Part shown: positions 57,028-64,000 of the stretch, in pieces
Position numbering within the stretch: position 1 is the stretch's first letter
Layout: each line of letters opens with the position of its first letter
Source of the DNA: Hypericum androsaemum
Lineage: Eukaryota > Streptophyta > Magnoliopsida > Malpighiales > Hypericaceae
Direction: 5' to 3'
NCBI GenBank assembly: GCA_963995505.1
Contig: OZ023192.1
Span: forward strand, 16,661,001-16,725,000
DNA: 64,000 bases
Notes under the pieces: generated by a model
What the model saw: only the letters and a program-made list of their open reading frames with translations
Database searches by the model: none
What the model was told of the DNA's origin: nothing
Position numbers and translations under genes: made by a program

Positions 57028-57870
57028 TTGCATCTAGATCTTCCATCACCCACGCTTGATCCGCTATTATTTGATCGCATCTCGGAGGAGACCGAGATTA
57101 AGCTGGATATTCGGCCCACGCCGGAGCAAATAAATAAGGAGGCCATACGTGGTTGTGATGGAGATAAGGCTCTCGGGCCTGACGGGTTTGGTTTCTCCTT
57201 CTTTCGTAGCTGCTGGGATACGGTGAAAGATGACTTTTTAATGAATTTGGTGGCTCAATTCTTCAATTCGGCGCACCTTCTGTCTCTACTTAAGGCATCA
57301 TTTATTATCTTAATTCCAAAAGTGAAGGGCCCAAGATCCTTTACTGAATTCAGACCTATTTCTTTGATTGGCAGTTTGCATAAGCTCATTAATTAGCTTA
57401 ATTTCTGAACAATTTGCCTTCATTAAAGGCCGCCAGATACTTGATGGTGTTCTTATCTGCAGCCAAGTTGTCAACTTTGCCAAGACCTCGAGGTTGGACA
57501 GCGTGCTTGATTTTAGCAAGGCATTTGATTGTGTATCGTGGGATTATATTGAAGATACTATGAAGGCGATGGGATTCGGCCCTTCATGGATTAGTTGGAT
57601 TTCTGGATGTATGAGGGGAACCTCCTCGTCCATTCTCATTAATGGCTCTTCCTCGAAATTGTTCAAGTTGGAACGTGGGCTTGGTGTCGGGACTCTCAGT
57701 TAGTTAATTTTGCTAAAAGTGCTCTGGTGGGTATTAACTGTGATGCGGGCTGGCTTGAAGCTGTTTCTTGTGACTGGGGTTCCAAGGTACAACCACTTCC
57801 ATTCAAGTACCTATTGGTTCTTCGATGCAGAGGTTGGCAAATTGGGAACCTGTGATTGAAGTGTTCGATA
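57028..57870 (+). mobile_element. Degenerate L1-type LINE reverse transcriptase fragment
   Basis: The first part encodes CDGDKALGPDGFGFSFFRSCW and ASFIILIPKVKGPRSFTEFRPISLIG, standard plant L1 RT motifs. After a deletion the second part reads SEQFAFIKGRQILDGVL, then DFSKAFDCVSWDYIEDTM (about 57515). VNFAKSALVGINC and PFKYL follow near 57710-57820. The RT catalytic FADD region, endonuclease and 3' end are missing. Multiple stops and deletions show an old copy. Confidence 0.88.
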
Positions 57871-59535
57871 AAAAGCTCGCAAGTTGGAAGTGCTCTCTAC
57901 TGTCGTTAGGTGGCTGCACAGAAACAAGGTGGTGCTCCAAAACAAGGCTGCAAACCCAGGTGGAGTTATCGTTGCTGCCCTAAGGTTCTTCCATGAATGG
58001 ACTTTCTGGTCGGGTATCTTCGGGAGTGACCACCTTCAAGGTGCGTTTCTTTCCCCTTCTTTCTGGTGGTTGACTTCGAGTCTTACTTGGAGCGGTTGCT
58101 GTCATGGTTTATTCATCTGCTGCTCGCTGATTTATGTGGAATTGCTGGTTCGTTACTTTTGCTCAGGGGAAACCGTGTCAGACGTTATGTATAGCTAGCT
58201 AGGGATATAACTTTTTCTTTTTGACATGACATTTTAATAAAGTACAATGAGACAGATTTTGCATAATTGTTGAAAGTCTCATGGAATTTGTTCGACCAAT
58301 TTTTTTGGGTGAGAAATAGTGTAATAAAATTCATCCCGGTTAAGGACCATACTAAATAAATCAACGTCTCATATTGTATTCTCTGTTGCAAGATCTATTC
58401 TCACGAAAAGTCCATCTTAATTTTTTGGGGTAAAAAAGTCCATCTTAATTAAAACTGGGGCTGTGCTATTTATTGAATAAATAAATAAGTTGTGGGCATA
58501 TGGGTTTTTTCGTGTAAATGGATCAATATTATGTTGTGGGAGAAAATAATACGAATTGAGGCTACAATTTAAATAGTATGGACCCAATTATTATGAAGTT
58601 GGATTTAAATACACGATTGCACAAAGAAAACATTGAAAGATTGATCGATCAATTTCGAGACACATGTAAGAAGAATGCATATGTGATCTCAATATACCAC
58701 ATTAAAATAATGTTATATTTGAGAGAACAATAGTCTCATATGTATCCCTTCCACAAAAAAATCTCATATGTATAAGCTAATCCTCATATGTGATCTCTTC
58801 TTCGGAAGTCGGATGTCTAACTCTATTGAGAAAAAAATATTACATTTTTTTCATTACCAATAAAAATGGGAATGGAATCACTTTGACAAAAAGAGGGCAC
58901 AATAATCTCATATTTATAAGCTAAGCCTCGTGCTAAAATCAAAAGACAAGCTCATGGGTAAAAGTCCCGACTGCGGCCATAGGTAAAAGTTGCACATAAT
59001 CAATGTCAGCCGTAGGGAACAGGTTTATCAAGTGCACTTCTCAATGTACCATATTAAAATACGGACTTAGTCATCGTTCGACTATCTTATTCAACTCGAA
59101 CCAGATTATATTATTATGACCATAGGTAAATTCTTCTAAATTCTTCTACCATCTTTCTTTTCCATCATATCTATTCCAAGTACTTTAATCTTGTGCATGA
59201 ATCCAACCAATGTTGGGGGAGCGAGAGAGGGGTCAAAACAAGTAAGGGAAAGAGCGGCGCAACAGTCGACGAGAAGAGACTGAGCGACTCATCGGTCGAT
59301 AAGGGGAGAGAAACGAACTTATATTTATACCGGGGACTAGGCCTAATGCATGTGCCAATGTTCTAGATAAAATTGTCGCGGGCTTTTCTATTTGGGCTTC
59401 GACTCGATATTACACATTTACCCAAAAGGTATATAAATTTGGAATAGCAACTCCAAAAATTGCGGTATCCCTCGTCTCGTTGCCCATATAAATTAAATAC
59501 GTACCCACAAACCGCAATTGCACCCACCACCGAAA
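57871..59535. other. Spacer upstream of F-box gene 3
   Basis: No gene is recognised between 57900 and about 59370. The last ~160 bp (59380-59535) are the promoter and leader of F-box gene 3 and match the same region before gene 4 (about 62725-62905). They include 'gggcttttctat', 'tgggcttcgac' and 'ccgcaattgcacccaccacc'. Confidence 0.5.
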
Positions 59536-60782
59536 ATGACAAGACAAAGGTTAGGGTTAGAGGTAACGGTCTTGTCTTACGGACGGACCTACCGCCTCAC
59601 CATTAATCAACAAACCCTAGAGGAGAAGGAAGCGGCGGCCAAGTTGATGAATCTCCCTAGAGACGTGACGGCCTCCATACTGTCGCGGCTCGGGGCGGCG
59701 GAGCTGCTGACCAGGGTGCAGTACGTCTGCCGCGCGTGGCGGGACATCTGCTGTGACCCACTCATGTGGCGCCACGTCCGCTTCGACGACATATACACCG
59801 CCTATCCCTACGACTACCTTGAAGACCTTTACGACTTGCCAATGCACGTCGACCGGAATTATGTGAAGCAATGGCGGCCGTCGCGCGGCCATCGCCTTCT
59901 CGACCGCCTCTGTCTTTTCGCAGTTGACCGCTCCCTGGGCTCCATGGAGAGCATCACCATCCGCTACTTCGCCACCGACGAAAGCCTCCTCTACGTCGCC
60001 GAGAGGTCAGTCATCCCAATTTAAACTTATAGACTCTGATGTCATATAAATCTTAACCATATAAACATGCTGAGGTTACTAGCAATTCTTCTATGTTAGT
60101 GTCATGGCATTTTTTTGCTGGTGGGAATTGCTTTTCCCATTGTTCAATCTGTGTTGGTGGTTCCGAATTATGGCCTAGCAGATCACGTCATCTCAAACAA
60201 CTTCGGCTTGTGTCCTGCGTTAGATATACAAAAGAGGCGCTGATCTCAGTTGCAGCACAAGTCCCATTCTTGGAGAAGCTTGAGTTTTCGTATTCCTACG
60301 TCCGAGCATCGGTTCTCGAAGCGTTTGCTCGTTGCTGTCCATTTCTTGTATCATTGGAAGTGGTCATGAGGCGAAACACTAATCTCTTTCTAAATAACCC
60401 AAGCTCTCATCTTAGCAAGGTGGTTCGTGTTATCGTACAGAGAATGCCGAACCTAGTGCACCTTCAGTTGGGAGGATTCATGAAAGATGATGACTTAAGG
60501 GCCATCCTCGATGGCTGCCCACGCCTTGAGTCGCTCGACTTGTACAACTGTCGTGGCATCGATCTGGATGGAAAACTAAGTGTGAGGTGCGCTACACAAA
60601 TCAAAGAGTTGCGGCTTCCATATGATCCAACTGATGATGACAGCGACTGGTATGACCGTTCTTCGCCAAATTATGATTCTGACCGCTCCTTTAATGAACC
60701 CTTTGGGAACTCCGATTCTGAGGATGATTATGACAAATATTATCAAGAGTACGACGACTACGATGATATATATCTCATCTAG
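59536..60782 (+). CDS. F-box/LRR protein 3 (SKIP19/FBL23-like), 356 aa, two exons
   Basis: Exons are 59536-60005 and 60182-60782, joined GAGAG|GTCAGT and CCTAGCAG|ATCA in phase 2, the same intron position as in genes 1 and 2. The ATG at 59536 is the first in frame; the codons before it are the leader shared with gene 4. The F-box LMNLPRDVTASILSRLGAAE is at about residues 37-56, continuing to CRAWRDICCDPLMWRHVRF. LRR segments include LKQLRLVSCVRYTKEAL and LESLDLYNCRGIDLDG. The tail is again very acidic with many Tyr and Asp (DDYDKYYQEYDDYDDIYLI). A likely SCF substrate receptor; target unknown. Confidence 0.88.
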
Positions 60783-61744
60783 CTCATGGAACAAAGGTTC
60801 AGAGCAGAACAAAGGTTCTTACCTACTTGTGGCTCGGGATGGAGACGGATTGTAATTTGAAGAGGCTCTGGTTATCGCTGTGTAGTGTGGACATTCTACC
60901 TGGGTTGAACGAGTTTTTAGTGAGGTTTTCAGCTGCAATGTAACCCTGTATTGATGTACATGGGAAGTCACCGCTCACGGGGGGAAACACCGGAGGAATC
61001 GCTTGGGGGTTACATTTCTGTAAATATTAGTATACAATAATAAATATAATTTACCTTAAAAAACTAGCTCATGGAGCTAATAAGATCAAGAGGTGGACAC
61101 TTCATGTTTCCAGATTGAAGTCATTTGAATACGGATGGTCTTCTCTTCGAATTTGTTATTCCTTTTCAAATCATTCCACTTGTTTTCTTATTTTCCAGGT
61201 TATTTTCTCATACTTTAAATATATTTGGGTTTGGATTATTGGGTTGAGAATCCAAGCTTTTTATGAATTTGACTTTTCATTAATGGACGATTTTCCATGC
61301 GATTTAGACCGAAACATAAAATACTTTTACATAGTCCAAACTGCACGAGCGATAAGAGGAGAGGGGCTTGGATCTTCAGGATGAGGCGTTCCAAGCAGAG
61401 ATCACCGCGAAAATTTGGCGTCTTGTTATCGTGATGAGCCTTTCTTGGGAGGAAGATTTTTCAAATATTCTCTAACTGATCAAGGATGCTGCCTACAGTT
61501 CGAACCAATTTTGGTTCTTCGATCAACCTTAAATTGTGCTCTCGTGGTGGTGTGTTGTGGTATTTTTGGTTCGTCCTTTTTTTGGTGTATATTTGGGTCT
61601 TTTGTGGATTGACTATTTTGGTGACACTTTGATGTCCGTTTTCAGACAGTATCTATCACCGCATCACTTATGATAGGTATTATCTGATAACTTTGATAAA
61701 TTTTGGTAGACAATTAGTAAAATATAACTTTTACTTATCAAAAA
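60783..61744. other. 3' flank of F-box gene 3 and possible LINE tail
   Basis: Up to about 61065 this is 3' flank. From about 61390 to 61745 there are short frames, T-rich text and an ending 'aacttttacttatcaaaaaaa', which looks like the 3' tail of a plant L1 element. No RT motif is readable, so the assignment is weak. Confidence 0.35.
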
Positions 61745-61759
61745 AAGGGAGGAGAGGGG

Positions 61760-62040
61760 CGATGAGTTTGGAGTTCAACGAGAGGAGGTTCGTCTAGCAC
61801 GACTAGCCAAATAAAATTCAACAGTCCGAGATGCAGTTGTTTGTGGACCGGGTCCTGCAGTCCCTTGTAGAACACTCGCTGAAAACCAAAGTATGGAATT
61901 TCAGCCTCACAATGTCGAGGACACAGGAGTTCGCCCCTACCATCAACCAGTTGATCAAATTTACGTTCAACTTCGCCGTTTCTCTAGGAGTGAAGCACTT
62001 GGAGCTCGACTTCCTTGATCCCAAATGGTAACAAAATGGA
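61760..62040 (+). pseudogene. Fragment of an F-box/FBD/LRR type gene
   Basis: The frame MQLFVDRVLQSLVEHSLKTK followed by INQLIKFTFNFAVSLGVKHL and LELDFLDPKW matches the layout of the region after the F-box in plant FBD-type F-box proteins (FVDRVL, INxWIxFAxxxGVxxLELD). Stops lie immediately upstream and downstream, and no F-box or FBD is found. This family differs from the SKIP19-like cluster around it. Confidence 0.6.
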
Positions 62041-62905
62041 CTCACTCACTTCCCCATTCCCAAAGGAGAGTATCAGTATCATGGAAACCTGAACCTAATT
62101 CCGTGCTCGAGAGATTGTCCATACACTGATAATGGATGTATGGTTTCTCGAGAAGAGAGGAGTGTGGTGGTTTTTCCGAACCGCCCGGATCTCACCAACT
62201 AGCTAATCAGACGCAAGTCCATCCTCGACCGAATTCCTCCTTTTGGTCCTCAGCCTACCAGGAATTAGCAGTCGTTTCGAATTTTTGTTCCCCTCCCAAG
62301 GACAGATTCTTACGCAATATTCATTCGTCCACCACCAAAAACACCACTTCTTGCCCAACCTTCTGAAGCTCCGTTGCTACAACTAATAAATTATTGCAGA
62401 ATAGCAACTAATTAAGCTTATAATTTATTACATCTACAAGTGCTCATAAATACATATCGTCTGAAAAACCAAAACAATTATCCACATATCTAAGAAGGAG
62501 TGCTAATTGGATAAAGCTTATTACTAGTTTGCCATTACTACAAGGCCTATTACTCGTTCGCTAATAATCTGTAATTGTAATTGCAAGTTTGTGAATGGTC
62601 GGATTTTCTTATTCGGTTTTGCATGTGATGTAGCCAATCTTGAAAATGTCTTCCGCGAGAGTACTTTTTTTCTTCTGAAAGGTGTTGTTACTGGGAACCT
62701 AGCTTTTAGCTTTTCGTTATAAATAGTCGTGGGCTTTTCTATCTGGGCTTCGACCCGAGTTTTTTTTTGGTCAGGAAGAGGGGCGAAGGCCCGAGTTTAC
62801 ACACCGCCAAAGGTAAATAAATTCCGAATAACAACTCCTAAAATTCTGGAATCCCCGCCGATATAAGAACCCACACACAAACCGCAATTGCACCCACCAC
62901 CGAAA
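62041..62905. promoter_or_regulatory. Spacer and promoter of F-box gene 4
   Basis: The first 600 bp hold nothing recognised. From about 62725 the sequence follows the gene 3 promoter but is interrupted at about 62758-62796. There a short T-run and 'ggtcaggaagaggggcgaagg' are flanked by 'cccgagttt' on both sides (62753-62761 and 62791-62799), so a small insertion with a 9-bp duplication is likely. Confidence 0.5.
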
Positions 62906-64000
62906 ATGACAAAACAATACTTAGAGGGAACGGTCTGGTTATACAGGGGCGACCACCGCCTCACCATTAAACAGCAAACCCTAGAGGACAAGGAAGCGGC
63001 AGCCAAGTTGATGGATCTCCCCAGGGACCTGATGGCCTCCATACTGTCGCGGTTCGGGGCGGCGGAGCTGCTGACCAGGGTGCAGTACGTCTGCCGCGCG
63101 TGGCGGGACATCTGCTGGGACCCACTCATGTGGCGCCACGTCCGGTTCGACGACATCCACACCGCCTATCGCTACAACTACTTCGACGACCTTTACGACT
63201 GGCCCGAGTCCCGCCGCCGCCGCTCCTATATCTTGGATTGGTGGCCCGGCTTTGTGAAGCGATGGCGGCCGACGTACGGCCATCGCCTCCTCGACCGTCT
63301 CTGCCGCCTAGCCGTTGACCGCTCCCTCGGCTCCATGGAGAGCATCACCATCCGCTACTTCTCCAGCAACGAAAGCCTCCTCTACGTCGCAGAGAGGTCA
63401 GCCATCCGTATTTTAACTAATAGACACCATATCCTGAGCTTATTAGTATAAATCCACTTGATTGCTTCTTGTCTACAATGAATAATTCAAGTCAAAACCC
63501 TATCCATGTTTGGAGCGTGGGCCGGTGTTACGGGCCGAGGCGGACTGCCACGGGCCCGCTGACTTTATACTCGAAAAATAAGAACACCATAGCTTAATTT
63601 TATGATTGTCGCAACATATAAATTAACAAAAATTTATAAATCGACCATATAGATCAAACCTATAAATTTAGGAATCTTAACCATATAAATACATGAAGGT
63701 CATTCTTAGTTTTCGGTATTCGATCTTGGCATAAAAATCTTAACCATATAAACATGCTCAGGTTACAGGCATTTTTTTCTATGTTGGTGCCTTGGCATTA
63801 GATTGGAGGTGGAAGGGAAAAACACTCATTCAAAATACATGTATTTTTATAATAAAGTTCATCTCTTGATTATTTCTTGTACCTACCCGAGCTAAATCCA
63901 TTTTGGCCGGTTGGAATCACTTTTCCTGTGTTGGTGGTTCCAAATTGCTGAATCTCCATTGACCATTGATTATGACCTAGCAGATCACTGTTGGATTTTA
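62906..64000 (+). CDS. F-box/LRR protein 4 (SKIP19/FBL23-like), partial at the window end
   Basis: Exon 1 is 62906-63396. It ends GAGAG|GTCAGC in phase 2, as in gene 3. The F-box LMDLPRDLMASILSRFGAAE and CRAWRDICWDPLMWRHVRF are nearly identical to gene 3, with an insertion PESRRRRSYILDWWPG after the F-box region. The intron is longer (587 bp against 176). An acceptor CCTAGCAG|ATCA at 63981-63984 matches gene 3, but after 'atcac' the sequence turns to 'tgttggatttta' instead of the expected LRR codons. Only 17 bases remain, so it is open whether exon 2 is interrupted (for example by an LTR that begins TGTTGG) or just diverged. Confidence 0.8.

Noticed and set aside
59607..59892. Antisense open frames over the F-box exons of genes 1-4.
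   Set aside because: They recur in every paralogue because the first exons are GC-rich and nearly identical. They carry no independent features.
1..64000. tRNA or rRNA genes, riboswitches, organellar DNA.
   Set aside because: Reading both strands gave no cloverleaf with A and B boxes, no conserved rRNA blocks and no organelle genes. A formal tRNA scan was not possible here.

Overview
The window is nuclear DNA of a flowering plant, most likely a eudicot. The host genes have many short exons with GT-AG introns. They are typical plant families: a BRCA1 with an extended PHD finger, a DAD1/PLA1-I type lipase, a bifunctional aspartokinase-homoserine dehydrogenase, F-box/LRR proteins and an ankyrin-PGG protein. 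Much of the rest is transposon sequence. I cannot name the species. I saw no tRNA, rRNA, CRISPR or organelle genes.

Layout. 1-5.1 kb holds an old sequence, possibly the LTR of a Ty3/gypsy element on the minus strand, interrupted by Copia-1 (568-4488). Copia-2 (5103-9871) sits in the last codons of a truncated lipase duplicate. The intact lipase lies at 11.9-13.4 kb, with a small secreted cysteine-rich peptide gene just upstream on the minus strand. From 16.6 to 32.4 kb a dead aspartokinase-homoserine dehydrogenase gene runs on the minus strand. Two Copia insertions split its exons: a compound Copia-3 (17992-23306) and Copia-4 (24383-30004), and Copia-4 itself contains a Ty3/gypsy fragment. 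A Mutator-like foldback element with a purine-rich core follows at 32.7-33.4 kb.

34-42 kb is the gene-rich core. A small conserved plant gene (minus) and BRCA1 (plus, 14 exons, 949 codons, intact) are divergently arranged, and a coiled-coil protein gene (minus) follows.

43-64 kb is a cluster of four F-box/LRR paralogues on the plus strand, in two recently duplicated pairs. It is interrupted by an ACD6/ITN1-like ankyrin-PGG gene (minus) that carries a one-base frameshift, and by a partial copy of that gene. This stretch also holds a hAT-like element containing a LINE fragment, a second foldback element, a serine carboxypeptidase-like pseudogene, a degenerate L1-type reverse transcriptase and an F-box/FBD fragment. 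The fourth F-box gene runs off the window.

All four Copia elements have matching 5-bp target-site duplications, so their boundaries are secure. All are coding-dead. Nearly all their nonsense codons are single C-to-T (or G-to-A) changes, mostly at CAG, CGA and TGG codons, as expected from decay of methylated cytosines. I did not find a clearly new biological system. The most unusual items are the compound Copia-3 array, the deamination pattern, the double exon hit in the dead amino-acid biosynthesis gene, the cysteine-rich peptide and the acidic-tailed F-box family.
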